A stretch of DNA of 50,793 bases from Acidobacteriota bacterium (GTDB lineage: Bacteria; Acidobacteriota; Vicinamibacteria; Vicinamibacterales; JAHECP01): positions 1 through 50,793 of the forward strand of contig JAHECP010000023.1 of the NCBI GenBank assembly GCA_024641665.1. Reading direction: 5' to 3'. Below the pieces are notes generated by a model that worked only from the letters and a program-made list of their open reading frames with translations, was not told the origin of the DNA and searched no databases. A program made the position numbers and the translations under genes. This document shows, piece after piece, positions 19,610 through 28,800 of the stretch (position 1 is its first letter; each line of letters opens with the position of its first letter).

Positions 19610-19626
19610 AGCAACATCCTTGCCAG
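19610..19626 (-). promoter_or_regulatory. Sigma-54-type promoter of the small membrane protein gene
   Basis: Minus strand TGGCAAG-GATG-TTGCT: one difference from TGGCACG-N4-TTGCW, GG (19624-19623) and GC (19612-19611) separated by 10 nt. Unlike the promoters at 3.9 and 8.4 kb, no TGTTGNAACA site lies upstream, so another activator would be needed. Confidence 0.55.
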
Positions 19627-19689
19627 CGCGCGGGCCCGCCGAGAAACCCGTTCTACCGGGGAATGTGCCGGGCGCCGGCCGCGGGCACG

Positions 19690-19758
19690 AGGCGGAGTGT
19701 CGCCGCCGCGTGACCGCGTGACAGAGGCTCTTCCTGCCCCCTGCCCCCTGCCCCCTGA
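19690..19758. repeat. Partial heptamer hairpin H3
   Basis: Contains the family core (GAGTGTCGCC, CGCGTGACCGCGTGACAGAG), GCTCTTC, and a right arm of CTGCCCC repeated three times ending CTGATC. The left heptamer arm is missing. It directly abuts the OsmC-type gene stop. Confidence 0.6.
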
Positions 19759-20169
19759 TCAGACGACCTTCGCCGTGACCCGGAAGTCGATGTCCTGCCG
19801 CATCGACTGCCACACCGAGCAATACGTGTCGCGCGAGAGGGCGATCGCACGTTCGACCTGCTCGAGCGGCACCGGGCCGGCGACCTCGAAGCGCAGCTCG
19901 ACGGCGAGGAACCGCCGCGGCGGATCGTCCGCGCGGCGGCCGACCAGGTGCGCCGCCAGGCCGCGCAGGTCGTGCCGGCCCTTTCGCAGGATGTGCACGA
20001 TGTCCATCGCCATGCAGCCGGCGATCCCGAAGGCCAGCAGCTGCATGGGCGCCGGCCCGGCCTTCGAGCCGCTGTCCAGGGTGAGCCGGAGAGTGTCGGC
20101 CGTCGCGGTGAAGCGGAGCTCGCCCTCCCAGGTGAGATCGACGACGACGGGCGGTTTGCTGTCTGACAT
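19759..20169 (-). CDS. OsmC/Ohr-family peroxide-detoxifying protein
   Basis: 136 residues, cytoplasmic. The two reactive cysteines of the family are present: Cys52 (FGIAGCMAMDIVHIL) and Cys117 (DTYCSVWQSMRQD). The length and fold pattern (N-terminal beta-hairpin VVDLTWEGELRF, the central helix with the first Cys, then two strands) fit the OsmC/YhfA-like branch. These proteins reduce organic hydroperoxides with thiol donors. It is 36 nt downstream of the TPR/lipocalin-like gene and probably cotranscribed with it. The ribosome-binding site is weak (GCGGATCG). The first ATG is used. Confidence 0.88.
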   Translation of the reverse strand: MSDSKPPVVVDLTWEGELRFTATADTLRLTLDSGSKAGPAPMQLLAFGIAGCMAMDIVHILRKGRHDLRGLAAHLVGRRADDPPRRFLAVELRFEVAGPVPLEQVERAIALSRDTYCSVWQSMRQDIDFRVTAKVV

Positions 20170-20205
20170 AGGCGATCCGCATGCGACGGAACCGGTGGAC
20201 GTCCG

Positions 20206-21132
20206 CTATTTCGGCAGGCGGACGAAAGTGAAATCGAACTGGGTGACCCACGTCCGGCCGCCGTCGGTCGACGTCTGGGCCAGCTGGCGGACGCGCCCGT
20301 CGCCGAGCGGCGCGAGCGTGAGACGGTTCGTCATGAGCGTGCCGTCGGTGCGGCGGGACTGCCCCGTGAACTGCACCTTCCCCTCGACCTGTGGGCCGGA
20401 CTGCTCGACGATGCCGCCGGTGTCGCCAATCCAGACCTGGGTCCAGCGGTTGGCGCGGAGGTCGAAGAAGTTGAGGCTGTGCCCCGTGTCGCCGAGCGTG
20501 CCGGTCCAGGTCTCGGAGAGCGAGCACCCGTCGGCGGCCTTCTCGATCTTGTCCGTGCCGACCCGCACGCGGTCGGCGTCGTAGACGGCCCACTCGCCGA
20601 TCCAGAAGTCGAGCGTGCCGTACGAGGGCGCGTCGCAGCCGCGGTCGTTCGTGGTGGCGCGGCCGGCGAGGGCCTGGAAGCTGGGGTCGTCGCGCATGAA
20701 GTCGAACGCGGCGGTGTGGGTCAGCACGTCCGGGCGCAGGCCGCCGTCCACGACGCGCGACAGCCAGTCGATGACCTGCTCGGGCTTCTTCAGCCGCGCG
20801 TAGGCCAGCGCCGCTTCCCAGGCGAGCTTGGGCGACTGGTCCAGGCCCAGCTTGCCCGCCTGCTCGAACGCGGCGACGGCGCGCTTGTCGTCGCCGGCGT
20901 GCGCGCGGGCGACGCCCAGCCGGAACCAGGCGCGACCGTTGGTCGGCTCCTGCTGCACGACCTGCTCGTAGGCGTCGGCGGCGCGCGACCAGTCCATCGC
21001 CGCGAGCAGCTGGTCGGCCTTCGCGGAAGCCGACGGAGCCTGCGGCGGGGGCGTCTGCGCCCGGACGGCCCGGGCCGGCGCGAGCGCCAGGACCGCCGCG
21101 AGCGCCACGAAACCAATGACGGATCTCCTCAT
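20206..21132 (-). CDS. Exported TPR protein with C-terminal DUF1579-like domain
   Basis: 308 residues. Signal peptide (MRRSVIGFVALAAVLALAPA, RAVRAQ), then TPR-like helices about 35-150 (AADAYEQVVQQEPTNGRAWFRLGVARAHAG; DKRAVAAFEQAGKLG), then a beta-rich domain about 165-308 opening with TLDFWIGEWAVYD, the hallmark of DUF1579/lipocalin-like domains in environmental bacteria. Function unknown; the TPR part suggests protein contacts and the barrel a small ligand. Two ATGs compete: 21138 is only 3 nt from the GAGGAG site, 21132 is 9 nt away, so 21132 is preferred. A TATACT hexamer at 21173-21178 is a plausible -10 box without a clear -35. Confidence 0.8.
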   Translation of the reverse strand: MRRSVIGFVALAAVLALAPARAVRAQTPPPQAPSASAKADQLLAAMDWSRAADAYEQVVQQEPTNGRAWFRLGVARAHAGDDKRAVAAFEQAGKLGLDQSPKLAWEAALAYARLKKPEQVIDWLSRVVDGGLRPDVLTHTAAFDFMRDDPSFQALAGRATTNDRGCDAPSYGTLDFWIGEWAVYDADRVRVGTDKIEKAADGCSLSETWTGTLGDTGHSLNFFDLRANRWTQVWIGDTGGIVEQSGPQVEGKVQFTGQSRRTDGTLMTNRLTLAPLGDGRVRQLAQTSTDGGRTWVTQFDFTFVRLPK

Positions 21133-21186
21133 GCTCATCGTCTCCTCGACCGTTGCCGGGGAAGATCGACTGAGTATACACAGCCG

Positions 21187-21307
21187 GGGACTGGGGGCTG
21201 GAGGCCGGGGGCCGGGCTTGCCCCGCCGTAGCGCAAAGCGCGAAGGCGGGGGGCTGGAGAATTACCACGGAAGGGCCACGGAAATCACCACGGAAATCAC
21301 CACGGAA
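21187..21307. repeat. Composite array: G-rich heptamers plus CCACGGAAATCA 12-mers
   Basis: Heptamers GGGACTG, GGGGCTG, GAGGCCG, GGGGCCG (21187-21214) are followed after about 50 nt by CCACGGAAGGG, two CCACGGAAATCA and CCACGGAA (21265-21307). The same two units co-occur at about 30.3, 39.4, 47.3 and 49.4 kb. Confidence 0.75.
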
Positions 21308-21356
21308 AGACAGTGACACGGAGCGCGAGGGAGCGGAGCGGGGCGTTGGGATAACC

Positions 21357-21424
21357 GGCTCACGGCTCAAGGCCCAGGGCTCAGGTATCGTCACGCTGTC
21401 ACGCTGAGCCGTGAGCCGTGAGCC
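21357..21424. repeat. Heptamer-armed hairpin H4
   Basis: Left arm GGCTCAC, GGCTCAA, GGCCCAG, GGCTCAG (21357-21384); right arm CTGAGCC, GTGAGCC, GTGAGCC (21404-21424). The arms pair although the heptamer differs from that of H1/H2; the loop CGTCACGCTGTCACG is shared with the H2 core. Confidence 0.8.
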
Positions 21425-21428
21425 AGGC

Positions 21429-21458
21429 AAAAGGGGCCGGTCGGGACCGGCCCCTTTT
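21429..21458. terminator. Bidirectional intrinsic terminator
   Basis: AAAAGGGGCCGGTC and GACCGGCCCCTTTT form a perfect 14-bp palindrome around GG, with a T4 run on each strand. It lies 21 nt after the second TonB receptor stop and ends that transcript; it also shields against read-in from the other side. Confidence 0.85.
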
Positions 21459-21479
21459 GTCGTGCTGACAGGCGGGCGA

Positions 21480-24416
21480 CTAGAACTGGAAGCGCGCGCC
21501 GAGGCGGACCTGGAGCGGCAGCTGATACGCGATGATGCTGCCGTAGTCCGGGTTCGGGACGGTGAACTGGCTCTCCGTGTAGTTGTCGTACGCCGTCACG
21601 GTCTGGCGGTTGAACAGGTTGAAGACGTCGGCCATGAGCACGAGCCGCCGGTCGCCCCCCATCTTCAGCGGGTAGTCGGCGTGGAGGTCCACCGTGCTCA
21701 GGACGGGCGTGCGCGTCTTGAACCCGTCGACGGTCTGGAAGCCCGCGCCGCGCGGCGTCATCGGGATCTCGCCGGCGTTGTCGTACACCGGGTTCGCGGC
21801 GAACGCGGTAAGCGGCGTGCCCTGGCTGACGTTCAGGCCGAGGCCGAGGTTCAACCCCATGTCGAAGTCGTAGTTGCCGTAGACCTTGACCTGGTTCGGA
21901 ATGTCCTCCGGCAGCGGCCCGGCGCCGAGGGCGCCGAGGTACCGGATGTCGCCCTGGAACCCGAACATCGGCCCGCCGATCGCGGTGTAGGTCGGGTCAT
22001 TGGTCGGGAAGTCGTCGAGCGAGGTGATTGCCGGGTCCGACTGGCCGTTGTCGTTGCGGAAGAAGCCCTCGTAGTCGCCGTAGAGGCGCGACCAGCGGTA
22101 CGACGCCTGCAGCGCCCAGTTGTGGCTGAAGTGCTTGTTCGCGGTGAGCTCGACGGCGTCGTAGTCGTGGATGGCGTTCTCGAACGAGATCGGGTAGCCC
22201 TGCGCGCCGACCACCGGCGTGCTGGGGCCCGGGTTGGTGAGGAAGTACTCGACGCTGTTGGCGCCCGGCACGTTCCCCAGGAAGTAGTCCACCATCGGCA
22301 GCGTGCCGACGTCCTCGAGGATGCGGCCGAAGCGGCGGCGCGTGTAGCTCACGCCCACGCTCCAGTCGGTGCCGAGCTCGTACTGGAAGCCGCCGACCCA
22401 CTCGTCGAGATAGCTCGACCTCGAGTTGGGATCGATGGTCGTCGCGCTGAGGGCGTTCGTGACGAGGTGGTTGGTCGCGCCGGCCGCCAGGACGCCGTTC
22501 GGCACCGGCTGAGTGAGCTGCGGGTCGAAGTAGTCGGCGAGCGACACGCTCGGCTCGGCCGACATGGCGCGCGCGGCGAGGTCGTTCGGGACCTTGGCGT
22601 AGAAGCGACCCCAGTTCCCGTAGATCTTCATGCGCCCGGTGCCCGTCGGGTCGTAGATCGCGCCGAGGCGCGGCGCCCAGTTGTTGTTCCAGGTGAAGCT
22701 CTCCTGGTTGCCGATGAGACGCTGCTGCTCGTAGCGGATGCCCGGCTTGATCGTCAGGTGATTGCCGATCTGGTAGGTGTCCTCGACGAAGAAGTCCAGG
22801 TAGTGCTGCCGCGTGTTGGCCAGGTTGGTGATGCCGGCGCGCGTCACCCGGTAGATCTGGCCGTAGACCGGGTCGGGCAGGACCTCGACGCTCGCGCCGG
22901 TCGCGGTCTGCGTGCCGTCGGGCAGCGTGAAGGTCGGGCCGCTGTAGTTGAACGTGTTGTCGTAGCTGATGTTCTCGAAGCCGAGGCCGTACCGCAGCTG
23001 GTGGTTGCCGCCCCAGTCGAAGATGTTGGTCGACTTCGCGTCGTACTGCAGGTTCACGCCGTTGTTGCCCACCTCGTAGTAGCCGACGCCGCCCGTGCGG
23101 ATGTTGGGCGTCACCGTGGTGTCGGTCACCCGCCAGGCGTTCACCGAGGGGGTCTCCGTGATGCTGTTGGCCGCGCGCGACACGGACGCCTCGACCAGCC
23201 AGCTGGGCGACAGCACGCCCTCGTACTTCACCGTCTGGTTGTTGCCGCCGTAGGCGAGCGAGCTGAAGGCAGAGGTGTCGGTGCCCAGCAGCGCCGTGCG
23301 GCGCTGCGGGCCCATGTCGCCGTGCGACGGGTCGCCGAAGAACGACGCGTCGATGCGCTGCGACGAGGTCAGCTGCCAGGTGGCCTTGGCCGCGTACGGC
23401 GTGACCCGGCGGTTGCGGTTGAAGTTGCCCATCGACGCCAGCGGGAAGCCCTTGGGCGCCACGAGCGTCGTGCGCTGGTACTGCGGATCGACCGCGCCGA
23501 AGAAGAACAGCTTGTTGCGGACGACCGGGCCGCCGAGTTCGATGCCGCCGTCACCGTCCATGGTGCTGACGGTGTTCACCGCCTCGGGCCGCGTCGCGTT
23601 GATGGTCGTGATGGGCGTGAAGGTGGCCTCGAGTCCCGACGGCCGCGTGTAGCCGAAGAGCGACCCGCGGAACTGGTTCGACCCGCTCTTGGTCACCACG
23701 TTCACCACGCCGCCCGTCGCCTCGCCGTACTCGGCGTCGTAGCCGCCGGTCTTGACCTGGATCTCCTTCAGGAAGTCGAAGGGCACGCCCGTGCCGAGCG
23801 AGCCGAACACGATCGAGTAGGACCCGACCGCGCCGTAGCCCACGTTGGTCGTGTTGATGCCGTCCACGACGTACTCGTTCTCGAGGCCACTGCCGCCGGA
23901 GATCGACGGGTTCGCCAGACCGGCGCCGCCGCTGGTGCTGACACCCGGCGCGACATAGAGGGCGCTGGTGAAGGTGCGCGCCACCGGAAGCCGGTTGAGC
24001 TCCGTGGTGTCCAGATTGGTCCCGACCGTCGTCGACGAGGTGTTGACGACCGGTGCGCCGGCCGTCACCGTGACGTTCTCCGACACCGCGCCGACCTGCA
24101 TCGTCACGGGCAGGTCGAGACGCTGGCCGAGCCGCACCACCACGTTGTCGCGGACGACGGTCGAAAAGCCCTGCAACTGCAGCTTCACGGTGTAGGTGCC
24201 GGGCGTGAGATACGGCGCGAAGAACCGACCGGTCGAGTCGGTCACGAACGTCTTGGTGCCCTGCGCGGACGTGATGGTCACCGTCACCCCGGGAAGGACG
24301 AGCCCTTGCGCGTCCACGACCTTGCCGGCGATCGAGCCGGAGGTCGTCTCCTGGGCGAATGCCACGCCAACGGATAATGCGAGCACCAGGACGGCCAGGG
24401 ACGTCACTTTCTGCAT
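21480..24416 (-). CDS. TonB-dependent receptor with carboxypeptidase-regulatory-like N-terminal domain
   Basis: 978 residues. Signal peptide (MQKVTSLAVLVLALSVGVAFAQ), CarboxypepD_reg-like domain about 25-110 (GSIAGKVVDAQGLVLPGVTVT, PYLTPGTYTVKLQLQGF), plug with VDGINTTNVGYG, EIQVKTGGYDAEYGEATG and VVNVVTKSGSNQFRGS, and a beta-barrel ending LGARFQF. It resembles the receptor at 927-3800 in architecture but not closely in sequence. An outer-membrane importer or surface protein; substrate unknown. The ATG at 24416 opens the signal peptide and has AGGAGGACACG before it. The frame is open 32 codons further up across two 25-nt direct repeats. Ends at a bidirectional terminator, so it is probably monocistronic. 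Confidence 0.93.
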   Translation of the reverse strand: MQKVTSLAVLVLALSVGVAFAQETTSGSIAGKVVDAQGLVLPGVTVTITSAQGTKTFVTDSTGRFFAPYLTPGTYTVKLQLQGFSTVVRDNVVVRLGQRLDLPVTMQVGAVSENVTVTAGAPVVNTSSTTVGTNLDTTELNRLPVARTFTSALYVAPGVSTSGGAGLANPSISGGSGLENEYVVDGINTTNVGYGAVGSYSIVFGSLGTGVPFDFLKEIQVKTGGYDAEYGEATGGVVNVVTKSGSNQFRGSLFGYTRPSGLEATFTPITTINATRPEAVNTVSTMDGDGGIELGGPVVRNKLFFFGAVDPQYQRTTLVAPKGFPLASMGNFNRNRRVTPYAAKATWQLTSSQRIDASFFGDPSHGDMGPQRRTALLGTDTSAFSSLAYGGNNQTVKYEGVLSPSWLVEASVSRAANSITETPSVNAWRVTDTTVTPNIRTGGVGYYEVGNNGVNLQYDAKSTNIFDWGGNHQLRYGLGFENISYDNTFNYSGPTFTLPDGTQTATGASVEVLPDPVYGQIYRVTRAGITNLANTRQHYLDFFVEDTYQIGNHLTIKPGIRYEQQRLIGNQESFTWNNNWAPRLGAIYDPTGTGRMKIYGNWGRFYAKVPNDLAARAMSAEPSVSLADYFDPQLTQPVPNGVLAAGATNHLVTNALSATTIDPNSRSSYLDEWVGGFQYELGTDWSVGVSYTRRRFGRILEDVGTLPMVDYFLGNVPGANSVEYFLTNPGPSTPVVGAQGYPISFENAIHDYDAVELTANKHFSHNWALQASYRWSRLYGDYEGFFRNDNGQSDPAITSLDDFPTNDPTYTAIGGPMFGFQGDIRYLGALGAGPLPEDIPNQVKVYGNYDFDMGLNLGLGLNVSQGTPLTAFAANPVYDNAGEIPMTPRGAGFQTVDGFKTRTPVLSTVDLHADYPLKMGGDRRLVLMADVFNLFNRQTVTAYDNYTESQFTVPNPDYGSIIAYQLPLQVRLGARFQF

Positions 24417-24766
24417 GGTCCGTGTCCTCCTGAGTGAAACAACTGCTATGCGAGACCCGAGTGAAACAACTGCTGTGTGAGACATGCGATCAGACAAACG
24501 AGGGAAACACACACCTCGAACCAGGTACGAGCGCAGGTCTGCTGCGAAACTCCTCTGCGATGCACTGCAAGATCGGTGTCAGCGTGGGGTGCGCGCTAAA
24601 GCGCTGTCAGCGCGACGGTTGCCGGACGCGCCACAAGAGCGCCACAGGGCAAAGTGCCCCAGGCGTTCCATCCCGCCCCGTGAGGACCAGGATCGCGCGC
24701 GACGACGCCGCGGCGAGGAAGGGGTGAAGGGCGTGAGCGATCGCACACCGCGCGCGGCGCGCGCGG
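24417..24766. other. Intergenic region upstream of the second TonB receptor
   Basis: Contains the 25-nt direct repeats (24432-24483) and, further up on the minus strand (24567-24582), TGACACC-GATC-TTGCA, which resembles a sigma-54 promoter except that the second invariant G of the -24 box is A. A GGGCACTTTGCCC hairpin lies near 24650. No gene seen. Confidence 0.45.
24432..24483 (-). repeat. Tandem 25-nt direct repeats in the leader of the second TonB receptor
   Basis: Two copies (24432-24456 and 24459-24483, period 27) differing at 2 of 25 positions; minus-strand core AGCAGTTGTTTCACTC. They end 15 nt before the ATG and contain the ribosome-binding-site side of the leader, so a tandem operator or an RNA-binding site is possible. 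Confidence 0.7.
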
Positions 24767-25543
24767 TCAGCCGCGCGACACGCGGCGCGCGGCGGCGCGG
24801 CGCGGCGCGAGGAATGACGAGATCGCGAGCCAGCTGAGGGGCAGCACGACGAGCATGTAGGTGAGGTACTGGCCGTAGCGGCCGTCGGGCCCGTACGGCT
24901 CGGTCGCCCAGTGGAGGGTGCTGCTGTAGGGCAGCACGTTGGCTTCCGTCAGCTCGTGGAAGCCATAGATGACGAGCTGCAGCACGAAGACGAACAGGAA
25001 CACCGCCGTCACCTGGAAGAAGCGCGACAGGTTCACCCGGTGCCCGTAGCGGGACCAGAGCCAGGCCACCACCGCCGCCAGCGTCGTGCCCGCCACGGCG
25101 CCCGTCAGGATGTTCGTGGACTGCACCTGGAACAGCAGCGCGCTCATCAGGAGCGCCGTCTCCATGCCCTCGCGCGTGATCATCAGCAGCGTGAAGAAGA
25201 AGACGCCCAGGAACGCCGCCGCGCCCACCTTCAGCGCCGACTGCTCGAGCCGCCCTTCGATCTCGCGCTTCATGCGCTTCGCCACGCGCCACATGTGCGC
25301 GGTCAGCGAGGCGACCAGCACCGCCGCGACGAGCGCCAGCACCCCCTCGTAGAGCGACTGGTTGGCCGCGCGCTCGAGCAGCACGCCGCCCGCCACGCTG
25401 ATGGCGACCGACACGGCGATGCCCCAGTGCACGGCGCGGGCGAGCTCGCCTCGGCCGGTCTTCTTCAGGTAGGCCAGGCTGATGGCGACGATCAGGAAGG
25501 CTTCCAGGCCCTCCCGGAGGGTGATCACGAACGCTTGCAGCAT
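24767..25543 (-). CDS. FTR1-family high-affinity iron permease
   Basis: 258 residues, about seven membrane helices. Both REGLE-type iron-binding motifs are present: REGLE 10-14 (ITLREGLEAFLIVAIS) and REGME 124-128 (MITREGMETALLMSALLF). The short length and lack of an N-terminal periplasmic domain match the minimal EfeU-like form. It imports ferric iron across the inner membrane, in other systems with EfeO/EfeB or a ferroxidase, none of which lies here. Preceded by a good sigma-70 promoter and a perfect TTGAACA/TGTTCAA palindrome. The first ATG is used. The C-terminal tail is rich in Arg and Ala. Confidence 0.9.
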   Translation of the reverse strand: MLQAFVITLREGLEAFLIVAISLAYLKKTGRGELARAVHWGIAVSVAISVAGGVLLERAANQSLYEGVLALVAAVLVASLTAHMWRVAKRMKREIEGRLEQSALKVGAAAFLGVFFFTLLMITREGMETALLMSALLFQVQSTNILTGAVAGTTLAAVVAWLWSRYGHRVNLSRFFQVTAVFLFVFVLQLVIYGFHELTEANVLPYSSTLHWATEPYGPDGRYGQYLTYMLVVLPLSWLAISSFLAPRRAAARRVSRG

Positions 25544-25631
25544 GGCTGATGAGTCCCGGGCCCCGCGGGACCCTCTGGATGCCCGGACGGAACCGCTATA
25601 AAAATGAGACTGAATCGCGTTTTCAAACTCA

Positions 25632-25661
25632 AGCGTAGCGGCCCCAACCCGGACCTGTCAA
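25632..25661 (-). promoter_or_regulatory. Sigma-70-type promoter of the iron permease gene
   Basis: Minus strand TTGACA (25661-25656), 18-nt spacer, TACGCT (25637-25632). Perfect -35 and reasonable -10, with a leader of about 80 nt. Confidence 0.6.
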
Positions 25662-25672
25662 GTCGGATTTCG

Positions 25673-25688
25673 TTGAACAGATGTTCAA
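25673..25688 (-). promoter_or_regulatory. Palindromic operator candidate upstream of the iron permease promoter
   Basis: TTGAACA-TC-TGTTCAA, perfect 7-bp arms, 11 nt upstream of the -35 box. It does not look like a Fur box; the binding protein is unknown. The position suits an activator. Confidence 0.45.
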
Positions 25689-25894
25689 AGAGCGCGACGA
25701 GCGGCGCGGGGCGAAGGGGTCCCCGCCCTTCGGCAAGCTCAGGGCGCTCCGAGCGGAGTCGAGGAGCGCAAGCGAGGAGCTTGGCGGGGTGCAGGGGGCC
25801 CCGCCATCCTGGGAAAGAGCGTGACGAGCGGCGAAGGGGTCGGTGGCATAATCTCCTCCGCGTCCCGACGACCACTTCCCCCAGGGAGGCCGAC

Positions 25895-28800
25895 GTGTCC
25901 CGCAGACTCCGTCTCGCCGCGCTCCTCGGCCTGATGCTCGCGCTCGCCGGCGCCGCCTGGACCACCGCCGCCCTCGCGCGCGCGGCGCAGGCGCCCGTGC
26001 TCGACCCGGCGCTCCTCGACGGCCTCGCGCTGCGCAGCATCGGCCCCGCCAACATGAGCGGGCGCGTCGTGGACCTCGCCGTCGTCGAGGCGGACCCGTC
26101 CACGTTCTACGTGGCGACCGCCACGGGCGGTCTGTGGAAGACGACCGACAACGGCGTCACCCTGACGCCCGTCTTCTTCAAGGAGCCCGTCCACTCGATC
26201 GGCGCCGTCACGGTCTCGCAGTCCAACCCCGACGTCGTCTGGGTCGGCACCGGCGAGCGCGCCAACCGGCAGAGCTCGTCGTGGGGCGACGGCGTCTACA
26301 AGTCCACCGACGGCGGCAAGACGTGGGCGAACATGGGCCTCGGCGACACCCATCACATCGGCCGCATCGTCCTGCACCCGACCAACCCTGACATCGTGTA
26401 CGTGGCCGCCATGGGCCACCTGTGGGGCCCGAACGAGCAGCGCGGCCTCTACAAGAGCACGGACGGCGGGAAGAGCTGGGCCAAGGTGCTCTCGGTCGAC
26501 GCAGACACCGGCGTCGTGGACGTGGCGATGGATCCGTCGGACCCGAACCTCCTGTACGCGGCCACCTACCAGCGGCGGCGCACCGCGTTCGGCTTCGACG
26601 GCGGCGGGCCCGGGAGCGCGCTCCACAAGACGACCGACGCGGGGCGGACCTGGACGAAGCTGACGAACGGGCTGCCCGCGGGCGAGTGGGGCCGCGTCGG
26701 CATCTCGATCTACCGGAAGGACCCGCGGATCGTCTACGTGTCGGTCGAGCAGGGCCTGCGCTACAACGCGTCCACCGTCTACGAGGCGCGCAAGGCCGGC
26801 ATCTACCGGTCGGAGGACAAGGGCGAGACCTGGCAGCACATGAGCGACTGGAACCCGCGCCCGATGTACGCGAGCCAGATCCTCGTGGACCCGAACGACG
26901 ACCAGCGCGTCTACATGGTCAACCAGTACAGCGTCTCCGACGACGGCGGGAAGACGTTCACCGCGCCGCGCCAGTCGCTGCACGGCGACGACCGCATCGT
27001 GTGGGTGGACCCGCGCGACTCGAACCACGTCATGAAGGGCGACGACGGCGGGCTGGGCATCTCGTACGACCGCGGGCTGAAATGGCTGTACGTGACCGAC
27101 CTGCCGGTGAGCCAGCTGTACCGGCTCGCCGTGGACATGCGCGAGCCGTACTGGATCTGCGCCGGGCTGCAGGACAACGGCGGCTGGTGCGGGCCGAGCG
27201 CCACGTACTCGTCGCAGGGCATCCTGAACGAGGACTGGTTCCGCGTGACCGGCGGCGACGGCTTCGGCCAGCGCATCGACCCGACCGACTGGCGGACGGT
27301 GTACACCTTGTCCCAGTACCTCGGGCTGTCGCGGCTGAACGTCGAGACCTTCGACCGCACCGAGATCCGGCCCGGCGATCCGCAGGGATACATCGAGGCG
27401 CGGCGCAACTGGAAGACCTGGGGCCGGCCCGGCGCGCCGGCGCCGCTCCTCGGCAACGCCATGGAGCCGGCCAACTGGGACGCGCCGTTCATCCTGTCGC
27501 CCCACGACCCGAAGACGATCTACGCCGGCACGCGCCACGTGTGGAAGAGCACCGACCGCGGCAACACGTGGACGAACCTCGGCGACCCGACGACGGGCGT
27601 GGACCGCAGCACGCTCGCGATCATGGGCCGCACGCCCGGGCCGACCACACCCTCGCTCGACGACGGCGTGCCCTACTACCCGACCGTCACCGCCCTCGCG
27701 GAGTCGCCGCGGCTGGAGGGCCTGCTCTACGTGGGCACCGACGACGGCAACCTGCAGGTGTCGCGCGACGACGGCAGGAGCTGGACGAACGTCGCGCCGA
27801 ACATCACCGGGCTGCCGGCGTCTTCCTGGGTGTCGGCCATCGAGGCGTCGCGCTTCGCCGACGGCACGGTCTACGCGGCGTTCGACGACCACGCGAGCGA
27901 CGACTACCACGACTACCTGTACCGATCGACCGACTTCGGGAAGACGTGGGCGTCGATCGTGAGCGACCTGCCGGCGGACCGCGTGGTGAAGTCGGTGCAC
28001 GAGGACCTGAAGAACCCCGACCTGTTATTCGCGGCGACCGAGTTCGGGTTCTTCCTGTCGATCGACGCGGGCGCGCACTGGGTCCGGTTCGGCTCCAACC
28101 TGCCGACCGTGCCGGTCAACGATTTCCTGATCCACCCGCGAGACAACGACCTGGTGCTGGCGACGCACGGCCGCGGCCTCTGGATTCTCGACCGCATCGA
28201 TTCGCTCCAGCAGCTCACGCCGGCCGTGCTCGCCTCGCCGGCGCACCTGTTCACGATCGAGGCGGCCCGGGAGATCCGCTACACGAACCCCAAGGCGCAC
28301 CAGGGCGACATGGTCTTCCGCGGTCAGAACCCGCCGGCCGGCGCGATCATCGACTACTACCTGCGCGAGGGCGGCGGCACGCCGGCGCTCAGCGTGCTCG
28401 ACGCGAAGGGCCGCGTCGTGCGAAGGCTCGACGCCACGGCCGGGCGCGGGATCAACCGCGTGGTGTGGGATCTGAGGCACGCGCCGTTCGAGACGGGCAT
28501 GCAGGGCGAATCGGGCCGGCGTGGCCGGGCACTCGACGGACCGTTCGTGGAGCCCGGGGAGTACGCCGTGCGGCTCGAGGCCGCCGGGCAGCTCCTCGAG
28601 CAGAAGGTGCGCCTGGAGGACGACCCGCGGATCGACGTGACGCCGGCCGTTCGGCACGCGTGGGTCGAGACGCTGATGACGCTCGGCGCGTTGTACCAGT
28701 CGGCCGACGCCCTTCTCGCGCGCGCCCGGACGGCCGCGGGCGCCATCATCAAGAGCGGCACGGTCGCCGCCACCCGGCAGGCCGAGGCCGAGGCGACGCT

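Larger units (their letters stand above)
21139..21479. other. Intergenic region filled with repeats and a bidirectional terminator
   Basis: From left: leader of the TPR gene, G-rich heptamers (21187-21216), four CCACGGAAATCA-type 12-mers (21265-21307), heptamer hairpin H4 (21357-21424) and a perfect terminator palindrome (21429-21458). No gene. Confidence 0.7.
25544..25894. other. Divergent intergenic region between iron permease and VPS10-like gene
   Basis: The left part holds the permease promoter and palindrome. The right part (25690-25830) is GC-rich and contains degenerate pieces of the GC-rich dispersed repeat (GAGCGGCGCGGGGCGAAGG) and a CATAAT hexamer near 25848 that may be a -10 box for the VPS10-like gene; no -35 was found. 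Confidence 0.45.

Noticed and set aside
25600-25625. Fur box in the leader of the iron permease (AAAAATGAGACTGAATCGC region)
   Set aside because: Only a partial half-site match; symmetry is missing.
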